A DNA stretch of 64,000 nucleotides from NCBI GenBank assembly GCA_003117195.1, contig BDSI01000046.1, forward strand, positions 714,713-778,712, read 5' to 3'. Every line of letters starts with the position of its first letter. Within the stretch, counting starts at the first letter, position 1. The notes beneath the pieces are model-generated. The model did not search any database, was not told the DNA's origin, and saw nothing but the letters and a program-made list of their open reading frames with translations. This document shows positions 30,840 through 43,277 of the stretch, piece after piece. Origin of the DNA: Eudorina sp. 2006-703-Eu-15 (Eukaryota > Chlorophyta > Chlorophyceae > Chlamydomonadales > Volvocaceae). The position numbers and the translations under genes are program-made.

Positions 30840-31712
30840 AGCCCCGCCCCCGCCCCCCTGCCAACCCCCCAAGCGCCGGCTGCACACAGGGGCGGCCCGC
30901 CGGCAGCTGCCACTGGTCCCCAGGCGCCCGAGGGTCCCCACAGCCCAGTGTACCCCGCCACCACCAGGCCCACATCAGCTCCGCCTTGTGATCGCCAGGG
31001 TCTCCCGCCACCAGGTGCCACAGTGCAGCCCAAGGGGGCGACCCCCCTGTCAGTGAGTGGGCCGCTGACCACCCATGAGGTAGCCCTACTTCAAGCCAGC
31101 CTCCTGGCCGGCCCCACCTTTGGTGACTGGCAGCCCCCCGGGCCCGCGTTACTGGCCGGGTATCATGATGCCCTGGTCGATTATTTTGAGGCCTGCCCGC
31201 ACCCAGCAGCTGCCAACCCCGTGGCGCGCACCCTCCTGGGCCGCTTCTTCCTCCAGCACCACCCTGCCCTGCCATCCCCAGAGGCCGCCGACCCCCGCCC
31301 CGTGGTCGCCACCTTCTGCCGTCGGGCCCTGCACCAGCTCGACTGCACCTCCACTGGGCCGCTAAGTGAACCGCAAGCTTCCCGCCTGCTGCTGGCCGCG
31401 AGCCGGCGGGACCTAGCATGCAAACAGCGACCAGCCCCTGCGGACACCATCTTGCTGGCGGCGCTGGAGAGAGGGATGGCCGCCCATACCCACCATGTCA
31501 GCCAGGCCCCGTCCACAGCGGCGGCACTGCTGCAGCTGTACCGGCAGCACCTGTCTTTCCTGGCCAAATACCTCACAGCCGTGGAAGCCAGCCCTGACCA
31601 TGCATTCCGCTTCAGCAAAGCTGTCATGGACCAACTGCAGGCCCGCCTGGGCACCTCTGATAGCCGCGGTGGCCGCCCGACACGCAGGGCGGGCCGCGGC
31701 GGGCCACAATGA
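30840..31712 (+). pseudogene. LINE-C ORF1, 5'-truncated
   Basis: The frame is open from the LINE start at 30840 and ends with TGA at 31710-31712. The N-terminal part is Pro/Ala-rich. The C-terminal 230 residues are helical in character (YHDALVDYFEACPHP, SFLAKYLTAVEASPDHAFRFSKAVMDQL) and end in basic RGGRPTRRAGRGG. No CCHC knuckle or RRM is evident. By position it is the nucleic-acid-binding ORF1 protein of an L1-like element. Its stop overlaps the ORF2 start as ATGA. The reverse-strand fragment 40565-41335 extends further towards the N-terminus. Confidence 0.75.
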
Positions 31713-32670
31713 GCCGCCAGCCTCGTGCGCCCACCCTCCGGCTGCTGACAGTCAACGTCAACGGCTTGAAGGGGGAGCGCACACCCCGGCTGCTCTGCTA
31801 TTTGAAGCAGGTAGCCCGCAACCCGGATGTCACGTTTGTCCAGGAAGCCAAACTGGGCAGCAAGGAGGATCTGCAGGCAGCACTGCAGCGGGGGAGGGCC
31901 CGGGCGCGCCGTGGAAAGGCCGGTGGGCGTACAGCCCGGGCAGTGCTCACAGCCGGGGCACAGCCATCCTGGTTCGCCCCGGGCTGGCCTTACCTGGCCT
32001 CGTGCAACAAGGCTCCAAACAGGACGACGCTGGCCGTGTCGTCTGCTGGGACTGGGACGTCCTGCACCTTCGGCTGCGGCTCCTCAGTGTGTATGCCCCG
32101 CCAGCAGCAGCCGAAAAGCCAGACTTCTTCACAGGGCTGCAGCCATACTTGGACACCGACCGCCACATCATACTTGGGGGCGACCTCAACTGCACTCTGG
32201 GCCCATCGGAGGAAGCCGAACTGTCTCGTAACAGGGCGGCCGGCCGGCAGCAGCTCCAGCACCTTATCTCCGCTGCAGACCTGGTGGACCCCTGGCCCAC
32301 GGGTCGGCCCGACCGTGGCTACACTTATCCAGCCGCCGCCAACCGGGCGGCCACCGCCCGCCTGGATCGCTGGCTGATCAGCCGGCCACTGGCTGCATAC
32401 GTGGCCCACATACAGCTTGCCCCGGGGGCGCCCGGTGACCATCATGGTGTCCTGCTCGAGCTGGCGCTGCCTGGCCTGCCCCCACTCGGCCGCAGCGGCT
32501 GGATGTTTCCCACCTATCTCCTCTACCATCCCAGCCTGCTGCCACGCCTTAAGGCTGCGGTCCAGTCCGAGCTCCAGGCGGCCCAGCAACGTGTTCCCCC
32601 CGTGGATGCCAGGGAAACTTGGGAGTGGGTCAAAGACCTTCGTGCTGCACAGCAGGCCGCAGCCGCAGCT

Positions 32671-33587
32671 TTTTTTTTTTTTTCTGAGAGGGACGTTACA
32701 AGGACAAAGGGACGGAAGCAGACCAAGCAGCAAGCCGGGAAGAAGGCCAGACGGCAAGCAAAGACCACCACACCGCAACCGAGCCCCAGAGGCACCAACC
32801 AGAAGGAAAGGGAACCAAGCAACGCCAACCTCACAGACAGGACGGGGACAGGGACAGGGCGGCAGAGGGAGAGAAAAGCTCCCAAAGCGGCAAAACGGCA
32901 CAACAAGGCCGCACCTCCTACTCCAGGCCACCAGGCGAGACGGAAGGCCAAAGACGACCCACCCACCAACAAACAACAAAAAACAAAAAAAAGAAAAGAA
33001 AAAACAGCTACAAAACCAGAACGCAGCAACGAGGCAAACACTACCCAAAGAAGCAGGGCAACACCCAACTGCAGCAGCCACAGAAGACACAAAGCAAACA
33101 ACGGAAACAACAACCTGCAGCAGCCCCAGAGAACACCGGAACTCTCAACAGAAGGCGACACACCAGACCGCCCAACAGAAGGAACCCAAAACCCTCCACC
33201 CCCCAAAAACAGACCCCCCAGGCTCGCACGAACCCAAAAGCACCGAGGTGCCGCCCAAGGCACAGGAGGCCAGGGCACGAGCACACCAAGGCGCCAAGCA
33301 CGTCACGGCCGAACCCGGGTGCCGCTCGGTAGGGTCTCGAGCACGAGCACACCGCAGGGCCGCACAACAGGGCGCCGCTCCACCAGCCACGCCAACAGAC
33401 GCCGGTCCGGCAGAGCACGAGCACGCCACGAGCAAGGGAAACGTCCAGGGCTGGTACCCTGCGGGGCGCAGCAAGCAGGAACACCCCTCCCTCGCCAACC
33501 CAACACTGGAGGCCCTTACCCCTACAACACTGGCCCCCCTAGACCCCAGCACCCTCGAGGCCCCCCCACAAAGCCGAACTGAAACCC
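32671..33587 (-). mobile_element. LINE 3' UTR insertion in LINE-C ORF2
   Basis: Poly(T) then the 3' UTR only. An 8-bp duplication CCGCAGCT flanks it (32663-32670 and 33588-33595). Confidence 0.92.
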
Positions 33588-36500
33588 CCGCAGCTCTGGC
33601 GGCCCAGCATGGCAGTGCCCCGGGCTCTCCTGTTAGCCTGGACGCCGCTCGTGCCTGCAAGCAGCTGGCTGACAGTGTGGCCCAGGCCTCAACCCGCCGC
33701 AATGCCGCCCTGGATGCCGCCTACACCCGGCATGGAGACAAAGGCACCGGCTGGTTCCACCAGCTCGGCCGGGAGGCTAAGGTCAGGGAACCCATCACCC
33801 ACCTGCTCGCCCCAGGGCAGCCCGAGCCAGTCCCCCTGACCAGCGCGAATGCCGGTGAGACCATCACCACGGCCGCCCACGCCATGTACAGCAGTGACAG
33901 CCCCACGGGCCTGTTCCGAGTTGGGGAGGTGGACCCCGCTGCCCAGGACCTGCTACTCAGCCACCTTCGCCGGCGACTGCCAGACGACCTGCGGGACAGC
34001 TCTGATGGCGCAGGGGCCCAGGGGGAACTCCAGTTGGAGGAACTCATGGTGGCCCTGGCTTCATGCCAGAATGGCAAGGCCCCGGGTTCGGATGGTGTCC
34101 CGTACGAGGTTTATCGTGTCCTGTGGGAGCAGCTGGGGCCGCCGCTCCTTGCAGCCGCCAATGAAGCCTTCCACCAGGGCTCCGTCGCCTCCGGGGCGGC
34201 CGCTGCTGCATCCCTGCCCCGCAGCTGGCGTGAAGGGATCATCTCTCTCATCTATAAGGGGAAGCGCCTGCCTCGGCCGGACCTCAGCAGCTACCGGCCC
34301 ATCACCCTCCTGCAGTGTGACTACAAAATCGTCTGTAAGGTGGTCAGCAATCGCCTCCAGCCGGCCCTGGATTACCTGGTGGACCCGCTCCAAACAGCCT
34401 TTATCGCGGGACGGGATATCCGGGACAATATCCTGTACCACCTGGCCCTGGCTGAGCATGTGCAGCAGTCCCAGCAATCCGCGGCCCTCCTCTTCCTGGA
34501 CATTGAGAAAGCCTACGACCGGGTCCACCGTCCGTGGCTGTACCGAGTGGTCGAGTCCAAGGGTTTTGGACCCAACATGCAGCGGTGGATCCGCCTCCTC
34601 ACGTCAGATGGGTCTTCCCGTGTCGTGGTCAACGGCCAGCTGTCGGCCCCGTTCCCGGTCCGGAACGGCCTCGAGCAGGGCAGCACCTTGTCGCCTGTCC
34701 TCTGGGTCCTGCAACTTGAGCCACTCACGGCGTACCTGCACCATCTATGCGCCTCAGGCCAGCTACGCACGCCCACCCTCCCCAGTGGACAGCCTGCACC
34801 GCCCGTGTCGCACCATGCCGACGATACTGTCCTCACGGTCCGGGACGTTGACGAGGACGGCCCCGTCGCCAAAGCAGCGGTCCAGCTCTTCTGCCGGGCC
34901 AGTAACGCCAAGGAGAATGCCAGCAAAAGCAAGGGGCTGGTGCTCGGAACCCACCGTGTGGTCTGGGGTGTGAATGAGGCAACGGGCGCCAAATTCCCTC
35001 TCCCTGGGGAGGAGCCGCCCCGCCACCTTGGGGTACCGCTCACCACTGACACCACCCTGGCGGCCAACCTCTGCTACGCCAGCCGTATCCAACGGCTGAA
35101 CAACATCGGGCAGGTGTGGCGGCGGCATGGCCTCAGCTTCGTTGGCAGGGTCCACGTGGCCAAGCAGGTATTGGGCAATGCCCTTGCCTTCCACTTCTCC
35201 TTTGTCCAGCCCTCCCCACCCCAGCTGGCAGCGCTGCGGAAGTGCATCGACGGCTTCACAGCCTGGTCGTTGCTGCCTGAAGATGCTACCCTGGTGTGCA
35301 ATGGTCGTGCACTGCTGAAGCCGGATCCAGTGGTGGCATGCCAAGACCACGAGTGTGGCGGGGTTGGCCACATTGACCTTGACTCCTTCCTTGCAGCGCT
35401 GCATGGCAAGACCCTGGCGCAGTTAGCCCAACCAGGCCGGCAGCCCTGGAAGCTGATCATGCGCTCCCTCTTCGCTAACTGGGCCCCCGGGGGACCGCCG
35501 GCTGGGGTTGGGTGTATGGGATGGTGGACCCACCGGCAAACCTGCCCCCGTACCTGGCCAGCCTGGTGACATCCTTCCGGGCCTCACAGCCCTGCCGGCT
35601 GCCTTACCCTGAGGGCACTGATGCGCGGGCGCTGCTGCATGAGCCGCTGTACTACAACGCAGCCCTTCGGGACCCAGTGACAGGACAGCCATTCCAGCCC
35701 CCCGGTATGCCTGAGGGCGGACCCATCGACGCACCGTGCACCGTGGCAGCCCTGCGTGCAGCCCCAGCCCTGGCCCAGCGTGACCCCCAACTGCAGGCTG
35801 TGCTGGCCGCCGTGCCTCCAGACTGGCACCAGCTCCTGCCAGGTGGCCTCCTCACCGCAGAACTTCCTGAAGCAGCAAATTGGCAAGTGTCACTGGACAG
35901 CACCTGGGTCCGCAGCCCGTCCGGAGCTCTACTGGCTGCCCTGCCCAGCGGCCGCCTCGTCACCCCTGAACCAACAGCGGCCGGGCCAGCGGCCCCTGAC
36001 GCGTGGCTGGCGGCCTGTGTCCTGCCAGGCAAAAAGCCGCGCCGCTTCTGGTCCCTGGCGGAGCGGTTGGCGTACCAGGCTGCCCCGCCGGCTGAGCGGC
36101 CGGCCTTGTGGCCAACCGAGAACCAGCTCCTGGGCCCCTGGAGCGAGGTGCAGTGCCACCCCCTCAGTCATGGCCATGGCACCCTGCCACTGGTACACTA
36201 CACAGTCTGCGAAACCCGCCGCCGTCTCACAGCTGCACGCCTGGCTTTGGGAGACCACGGCCCAGGACCCCTGACGCCCGCTGCGTGGCCTACACTCCCG
36301 GGTAATCGCAGTGCACTCACGGTCCTGGAGGAGGAATGGAGACGGCAGCATGCAGCCAATCGGGCCCCCAGCCATAGCAGCTGGTTCAGGATGCACCCAG
36401 TCCAGCCTGCAGCCTGGATGCGGCCACGTTGCAACCCACTCTCCCCGTTCACAGCCAGTGTCAATCAGCTGCCGGCAACTCAGCGGCGTCCTCACAGCCG

Positions 36501-36872
36501 GGGGGACCCAGGGGCAGGCCCCTCGACAGCTGGGCCATCTGCCTTCATCAACCACCACCCCGCAGGGCCGCTGCAAGGGAGCCCGCCGGACCTACCAGAT
36601 CAGCTGGCCCACGTGGACCCGCCCGCCCCGCCGGAACCACCTGACCTGCCAGACCCACCTGACCCGCCTGAACCGCCAGACCCGCCGGGCTTGGGTGCAC
36701 CCACGGCGGCCCAGAAGCACAAGACCTGGCAGCGGCTGTGGGACAGCCCGGCCAGCAACCGGGCCACGGCCCTGGTGTGGCGTCTGCAGCATGCACGGCT
36801 CCCGTGCGGCCTGTACCTCGCAACCAAAGGCCGGCCGGACCGCGCCGCCTGCAGCCACCCACCCTGCCAACT

Positions 36873-36892
36873 TTTTTTTTTTTTTTTTTTGC
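36873..36892. mobile_element. Poly(T)-only insertion with 7-bp target duplication
   Basis: TGCCAAC occurs on both sides of a run of about 18 T. The same site is empty in LINE-A and LINE-B, where CTGCCAACAGCC is uninterrupted. Confidence 0.85.
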
Positions 36893-37501
36893 CAACAGCC
36901 ACAGCAGCAGCCACAGCAGCAGCAGCCGCGGCGATGGCGGCCAGAACTGTGCATGGACAGCTTGACCCACATCTTTGTGGCCTGCCCGGTGTACAAGGGT
37001 GCTCGTGAGTGGCTGGTGGCTCTCTGGAGGGCCATCACTGGGGGGCCCGGCCCCCCCATGATGAGCGTTGAACTGCTGCTGGGAGACTGGGCCGCCGCCT
37101 GGGGCCAGTACCCAACCAGCCCGGGCCTGCAAACCCTCTGGACCGCCCTTCGGGCCACCTGGCTGTGGGCCGTCTGGTGCCACCACCAAGCTGCTGACAC
37201 CGAGCCCTGCCCCTCCGAAGCGGTCGTCACCCAGGTGGTCAGCGAGCTCCAACGGCTCATGTGGGCGCATTTCCGGATGGCAGCGTTGCCCGACGACACC
37301 ATGGCTGGGTTGCCACTCTCACACATCACCGCCCAGCTGAAGACAGCTCCGCTGGACGCCTTCGAAGCCTCCTGGGCGCATGAAGGTGTCCTGTGCTCTG
37401 TCGAGCGTGCCGAAGGGCAGGCGCCCAGGCTGCGGGTCCATCTGTCCCTGGCCCACCCTGTGCCAGCCCCACAGGCTGCCGCCGCAGTACTGTCAGATTA
37501 G

Positions 37502-38168
37502 TTTTCAGCTCGCAGCTACAGCTACAGCATCAGCTCAGCCCAGCTCAGGGGGGTTTGTTGTGTGAGCCGTTTCCGGTTTGTGTAGGGCAGAAGTGACAGG
37601 GGGTTTCAGTTCGGCTTTGTGGGGGGGCCTCGAGGGTGCTGGGGTCTAGGGGGCCAGTGTTGTAGGGGTAAGGGCCTCCAGTGTTGGGTTGGCGAGGGAG
37701 GGGTGTTCCTGCTTGCTGCGCCCCGCAGGGTACCAGCCCTGGACGTTTCCCTTGCTCGTGGCGTGCTCGTGCTCTGCCGGGCCGGCGTCTGTTGGCGTGG
37801 CTGGTGGAGCGGCGCCCTGTTGTGCGGCCCTGCGGTGTGCTCGTGCTCGAGACCCTACCGAGCGGCACCCGGGTTCGGCCGTGACGTGCTTGGCGCCTTG
37901 GTGTGCTCGTGCCCTGGCCTCCTGTGCCTTGGGCGGCACCTCGGTGCTTTTGGGTTCGTGCGAGCCTGGGGGGTCTGTTTTTGGGGGTGGGGGGTTTTGG
38001 GTTCCTTCTGTTGGGCGGTCTGGTGTGTCTCCTTCTGTTGAGAGTTCCGGTGTTCTCTGGGGCTGCTGCAGGTTGTTGCTTCCGTTGTTTGCTTTGTGTC
38101 TTCTGTGGCTGCTGCAGTTGGGTGTTGCCCTGCTTCTTTGGGTAGTGTTTGCCTCGTTGCTGTGTTCT
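37502..38168 (+). mobile_element. LINE-C 3' UTR, first part
   Basis: Contiguous with ORF2. It is interrupted at TGTTCT and resumes at 38893. Confidence 0.92.
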
Positions 38169-38892
38169 TTTTTTTTTTTTTTTTCTGAGAGGGACGTTAC
38201 AAGGACAAAGGGACGGAAGCAGACCAAGCAGCAAGCCGGGAAGAAGGCCAGACGGCAAGCAAAGACCACCACACCGCAACCGAGCCCCAGAGGCACCAAC
38301 CAGAAGGAAAGGGAACCAAGCAACGCCAACCTCACAGACAGGACGGGGACAGGGACAGGGCGGCAGAGGGAGAGAAAAGCTCCCAAAGCGGCAAAACGGC
38401 ACAACAAGGCCGCACCTCCTACTCCAGGCCACCAGGCGAGACGGAAGGCCAAAGACGACCCACCCACCAACAAACAACAAAAAACAAAAAAAAGAAAAGA
38501 AAAAACAGCTACAAAACCAGAACGCAGCAACGAGGCAAACACTACCCAAAGAAGCAGGGCAACACCCAACTGCAGCAGCCACAGAAGACACAAAGCAAAC
38601 AACGGAAACAACAACCTGCAGCAGCCCCAGAGAACACCGGAACTCTCAACAGAAGGCGACACACCAGACCGCCCAACAGAAGGAACCCAAAACCCTCCAC
38701 CCCCCAAAAACAGACCCCCCAGGCTCGCACGAACCCAAAAGCACCGAGGTGCCGCCCAAGGCACAGGAGGCCAGGGCACGAGCACACCAAGGCGCCAAGC
38801 ACGTCACGGCCGAACCCGGGTGCCGCTCGGTAGGGTCTCGAGCACGAGCACACCGCAGGGCCGCACAACAGGGCGCCGCTCCACCAGCCACG
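38169..38892 (-). mobile_element. LINE 3' UTR insertion in the LINE-C 3' UTR
   Basis: Poly(T)-led reverse 3' UTR flanked by TGTTCT duplications (38163-38168 and 38893-38898). Confidence 0.92.
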
Positions 38893-39254
38893 TGTTCTGG
38901 TTTTGTAGCTGTTTTTTCTTTTCTTTTTTTTGTTTTTTGTTGTTTGTTGGTGGGTGGGTCGTCTTTGGCCTTCCGTCTCGCCTGGTGGCCTGGAGTAGGA
39001 GGTGCGGCCTTGTTGTGCCGTTTTGCCGCTTCGGGAGCTTTTCTCTCCCTCTGCCGCCCTGTCCCTGTCCCCGTCCTGTCTGTGAGGTTGGCGTTGCTTG
39101 GTTCCCTTTCCTTCTGGTTGGTGCCTCTGGGGCTCGGTTGCGGTGTGGTGGTCTTTGCTTGCCGTCTGGCCTTCTTCCCGGCTTGCTGCTTGGTCTGCTT
39201 CCGTCCCTTTGTCCTTGTAACGTCCCTCTCAGAAAAAAAAAAAAAAAAAAAAAA
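38893..39254 (+). mobile_element. LINE-C 3' UTR end and poly(A)
   Basis: Resumes after the insertion and ends CTCAG plus A22. Confidence 0.92.
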
Positions 39255-40117
39255 CACAGCAAAACCCCCTGAGCTGGGCTGAGCTGATGCTGTAGCTGTA
39301 GCTGCGAGCTGAAACTAATCTGACATTACTGCGGCGGCAGCCTGTGGGGCTGGCACAGGGTGGGCCAGGGACAGCTGGACCCGCAGCCTGGGCGCCTGCC
39401 CTTCGGCACGCTCGACAGAGCACAGGACACCTTCATGCGCCCATGAGGCTTCGAAGGCGTCCAGCGGAGCTGTCTTCAGCTGGGCGGTGATGTGTGAGAG
39501 TGGCAACCCAGCCATGGTGTCGTCGGGCAACGCTGCCATCCGGAAATGCGCCCACATGAGCCGTTGGAGCTCGCTGACCACCAGGGTGACGACCGCTTCA
39601 GAGGGGCAGGGCTCGGTGTCAGCGGCTTGGTGGTGGCACCAGACGGCCCACAGCCAGGTGGCCCGAAGGGCGGTCCAGAGGGTTTGCAGGCCCGGGCTGG
39701 TTGGGTACTGGCCCCAGGCGGCGGCCCAGTCTCCCAGCAGCAGTTCAACGCTCATCATTGGGGGGCCGGGCCCCCGGTGATGGCCCCCCAGAGAGCCACC
39801 AGCCACTCACCAGCACCCTGGTACGCCGGGCAGGCCACAAAGATGTGGGTCAAGCTGTCCAGGCACGGTTCTGGCCGCCATCGCCGCGGCTGCTGCTGCT
39901 GTGGCTGCTGCTGTGGCTGTTGGCAGGGTGGGTGGCTGCAGGCGGCGCGGTCCGGCCGGCCTTTGGTTGCTAGGTACAGGCCGCACGGGAGCCGTGCATG
40001 GTGCAGCCGCCACACCAGGGCCTTGGCCCGGTTGCTGGCCGGGCTGTCCCACAGCCGCTGCCAGGTCTTGTGCTTCTGGGCCGCCGTGGGTGCACCCAAG
40101 CCCGGCGGGTCTGGCGG
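39255..40117 (-). pseudogene. LINE ORF2 C-terminus with a short part of 3' UTR
   Basis: Starts inside the 3' UTR, so it has no tail of its own. It reads back through the stop at about 39315 into the C-terminal domain and stops in the Pro-rich linker at 40117, where a + strand 3' UTR fragment is inserted. Small deletions near 39770 shift the frame. Confidence 0.85.
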
Positions 40118-40564
40118 TTGTTGCTTCCGTTTGTTTGCTTTGTGTCTTCTGTGGCTGCTGCAGTTGGGTGTTGCCCTGCTTCTTTGGGTAGTGTTTGCCT
40201 CGTTGCTGTGTTCTGGTTTTGTAGCTGTTTTTCTTTTCTTTTTTTTGTTTTTTGCTGTTTGTTGGTGGGTGGGTCGTCTTTGGCCTTCCGTCTCGCCTGG
40301 TGGCCTGGAGTAGGAGGTGCGGCCTTGTTGTGCCGTTTTGCCGCTTTGGGAGCTTTTCTCTCCCTCTGCCGCCCTGTCCCTGTCCCCGTCCTGTCTGTGA
40401 GGTTGGCGTTGCTTGGTTCCCTTTCCTTCTGGTTGGTGCCTCTGGGGCTCGGTTGCGGTGTGGTGGTCTTTGCTTGCCGTCTGGCCTTCTTCCCGGCTTG
40501 CTGCTTGGTCTGCTTCCGTCCCTTTGTCCTTGTAACGTCCCTCTCAGAAAAAAAAAAAAAAAAA
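40118..40564 (+). mobile_element. LINE 3' UTR fragment with poly(A)
   Basis: From TTGCTTCCGTTTG to CTCAG plus A17. It separates ORF2 and ORF1 fragments of minus-strand LINE sequence. Confidence 0.9.
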
Positions 40565-41335
40565 GGTGGCGACCACGGGGCGGGGGTCGGCGGCCTCCGG
40601 GGATGGCAGGGCAGGGTGGTGCTGGAGGAAGAAGCGGCCCAGGAGGGTGCGCGCCACGGGGTTGGCTGCTGCTGGGTGCGGGCAGGCCTCAAAATAATCG
40701 ACCAGGGCATCATGATACCCGGCCAGTAACGCGGGCCCGGGGGGCTGCCAGTCACCAAAGGTGGGGCCGGCCAGGAGGCTGGCTTTTTGTTTTTTTTTAT
40801 TTCTTGAAGGAGGGCTACCTCATGGGTGGTCAGCGGCCCACTCACTGACAGGGGGGTCGCCCCCTTGGGCTGCACTGTGGCACCTGGTGGCGGGGGACCC
40901 TGGCGATCACAAGGCGGAGCTGATGTTGGCCTGGTGGTGGCGGGGTACACTGGGCTGTGGGGACCCTCGGGCGCCTGGGGACCAGTGGCAGCTGCCGGCG
41001 GGCCGCCCCTGTGTGCAGCCGGCGCTTGGGGGGTTGGCAGGGGGCCGGGGGCGGGGCTGGTAGTAGCTGGGGCTGGGAGGCGGGCGGGGCTGACAGAGCT
41101 GCTGGGGGTGGCAGCCAGCTGGGGGGCCGGGGGGCGCCCCGGGTGCTGGCTGGGCGTGACAGGATCCCAGGCGTCAGCCGCCGGCCCCGGGGGGCCGACG
41201 GCCCCTGGTGGTGGCGGGCGGGCCACAGTGGGGGCAGGCTGCCCGGCGGGGCTGCTGGGGGCCGCCGCCAGTGGGGTGCCCCCACCGGCGAGCATACGGG
41301 CACCGGGAGGCTCCCGGGCCGGGGTCTGGGCACCG
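40565..41335 (-). pseudogene. LINE ORF1 fragment, Pro-rich N-terminal part
   Basis: Reverse strand. It encodes the ORF1 region from the helical part back into a long Pro/Ala/Gly-rich N-terminus not present in LINE-C. An A/T tract (about 40783-40801) interrupts it after GGCTGGC. It is the best source for the ORF1 N-terminus in the window, and the true start is not visible. Confidence 0.72.
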
Positions 41336-41711
41336 TTTTTTTTTTTTTTTCTGAGAGGGACGTTACAAGGACAAAGGGACGGAAGCAGACCAAGCAGCAA
41401 GCCGGGAAGAAGGCCAGACGGCAAGCAAAGACCACCACACCGCAACCGAACCCCAGAGGCACCAACCAGAAGGAAAGGGAACCAAGCAACGCCAACCTCA
41501 CAGACAGGACGGGGACAGGGACAGGGCGGCAGAGGGAGAGAAAAGCTCCCAAAGCGGCAAAACGGCACAACAAGGCCGCACCTCCTACTCCAGGCCACCA
41601 GGCGAGACGGAAGGCCAAAGACAACCCGCCCACCAACAAACAACAAAAAACAAAAAAAAGAAAAGAAAAACAGCTACAAAACCAGAACACAGCAACGAGG
41701 CAAACACTACC
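41336..41711 (-). mobile_element. LINE 3' end fragment
   Basis: Poly(T) and reverse 3' UTR, ending at CAAACACTACC and joined to + strand ORF2 sequence. Confidence 0.9.
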
Positions 41712-42570
41712 CCGTGGACCCACCCGCCCCACCGGACCCACCTGACCTGCCAGACCCACCTGACCCGCCTGAACCGCCAGACCCGCCGGGCTTGGGTGCA
41801 CCCACGGCGGCCCAGAAGCACAAGACCTGGCAGCGGCTGTGGGACAGCCCGGCCAGCAACCGGGCCAAGGCCCTGGTGTGGCGGCTGCACCATGCACGGC
41901 TCCCGTGCGGCCTGTACCTAGCAACCAAAGGCCGGCCGGACCGCGCCGCCTGCAGCCACCCACCCTGCCAACAGCCACAGCAGCAGCCACAGCAGCAGCA
42001 GCCGCGGCGATGGCGGCCAGAACCGTGCCTGGACAGCTTGACCCACATCTTTGTGGCCTGCCCGGCGTACCAGGGTGCTCGTGAGTGGCTGGTGGCTCTC
42101 TGGGGGCCATCACCGGGGGCCCGGCCCCCCAATGATGAGCGTTGAACTGCTGCTGGGAGACTGGGCCGCCGCCTGGGGCCAGTACCCAACCAGCCCGGGC
42201 CTGCAAACCCTCTGGACCGCTCTGGACCTGGCTGTGGGCCGTCTGGTGCCACCACCAAGCCGCTGACACCGAGCCCTGCCCCTCTGAAGCGGTCGTCACC
42301 CAGGTGGTCAGCGAGCTCCAACGGCTCATGTGGGCGCATTTCCGGATGGCAGCGTTGCCCGACGACACCATGGCTGGGTTGCCACTCTCACACATCACCG
42401 CCCAGCTGAAGACAGCTCCGCTGGACGCCTTCGAAGCCTCATGGGCGCATGAAGGTGTCCTGTGCTCTGTCGAGCGTGCCGAAGGGCAGGCGCCCAGGCT
42501 GCGGGTCCAGCTGTCCCTGGCCCACCCTGTGCCAGCCCCACAGGCTGCCGCCGCAGTAATGTCAGATTAG
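41712..42570 (+). pseudogene. LINE ORF2 C-terminus
   Basis: From the Pro linker (VDPPAPPDPPDLP) through the Cys/His knuckle to VMSD and TAG. A 1-base loss near 42106 and a roughly 18-bp replacement at 42220 damage it. Confidence 0.87.
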
Positions 42571-42670
42571 TTTTCAGCTCGCAGCTACAGCTACAGCATC
42601 AGCTCAGCCCAGCTCAGGGGGTTTTGCTGTGTGAGCCGTTTCCGGTTTGTGTAGGGCAGTAGTGGGGGGG
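42571..42670 (+). mobile_element. Start of LINE 3' UTR, truncated at an LTR unit
   Basis: UTR to GTGTAGGGCAGTAGTG, then directly the chromovirus-type flank. Confidence 0.85.
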
Positions 42671-42726
42671 CAGTAATCTGGCTCTCTTCCATGCAGCGGG
42701 GACGCTGCATCCTGAGGGGGGATAGT

Positions 42727-43225
42727 TGTTGTATACTGCGTAATCTGATACGCACTAATTCTGTAATATTTAACATTGTTATAATATCTAATAATAATTG
42801 GTCTGACAATAATTCTGGTAATACGTCTGATACGTCCGAAACTACTATTGAACGTAGTCTGACTTGCCCGACGTACAGGCCAACTGTCTGACGAGCTGTT
42901 CGTATGCCGAGTAGCGCCTGAGCTACGTTCTGTCGGCCTCTGTTGTATTAATGCCGCATCTGTCTGCGGAAGTCTATGCGCTGTGCATAGGCGGGGGTCA
43001 TAGCATCTGGCTATGGCTGGGACTGTTCCCTGGCGCTGACTGGCAACCCGATTGGAGACTTCTTCGGATCTTCTGGAACTTCGTCTGGACGGTCGCGAAC
43101 CTGTCGCCCGAGAATATTCGGGAAGAGGACACGTCATCTGTGACGTGCAGCCCTGTATATAACCTACGGCAGGTCTCCAAATCGGTGTCTTTTGACGCCA
43201 CCAAACCGGTGGACTATACACAACA
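42727..43225 (+). mobile_element. Long terminal repeat, copy A (499 bp)
   Basis: Begins TGTTGTATA and ends TATACACAACA, so it has TG...CA ends and a short terminal inverted repeat. It contains a CACGTCA/TGACGTG inverted repeat at 43130-43147 and TATATAA at 43156-43162. Confidence 0.75.
43130..43162 (+). promoter_or_regulatory. LTR promoter: ACGT-core dyad plus TATA box
   Basis: CACGTCA-TCTG-TGACGTG, a bZIP/CRE-like dyad, ends 8 bp before TATATAA. The same arrangement is in copy B at 48990-49022. Confidence 0.55.
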
Positions 43226-43242
43226 TAATGTCATAGGAACGA

Positions 43243-43277
43243 GAATGCAAGCACTCTACCTAAGAGTGCTTGCATTC
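43243..43277 (+). promoter_or_regulatory. 15-bp perfect hairpin just after the LTR
   Basis: GAATGCAAGCACTCT pairs with AGAGTGCTTGCATTC around ACCTA. It lies where the primer-binding site is expected. It is conserved in copy B (49103-49137). Confidence 0.7.

Larger units (their letters stand above)
31709..37501 (+). pseudogene. LINE-C ORF2, nearly complete but interrupted
   Basis: The only copy with the true ORF2 start: ATG at 31709, MSRQPRAPTLRLLTVNVNGLKG, an AP-endonuclease motif I. FVQEAKLGS (catalytic Glu), ILGGDLNC (about 32173-32196) and DHHGV (32437) follow. RT blocks lie at 34220-34900 with HADD at 34814-34825. The Cys/His knuckle is at 36849-36986 and the stop at 37499-37501. Damage: a lost G near 31890, a roughly 60-bp deletion at 32636, a 917-bp LINE insertion (32671-33587), a lost C near 35487, a T-tract at 36873 that shifts the frame, and VLSD in place of VMSD. 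Without insertions ORF2 is about 1,620 codons. Confidence 0.9.
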
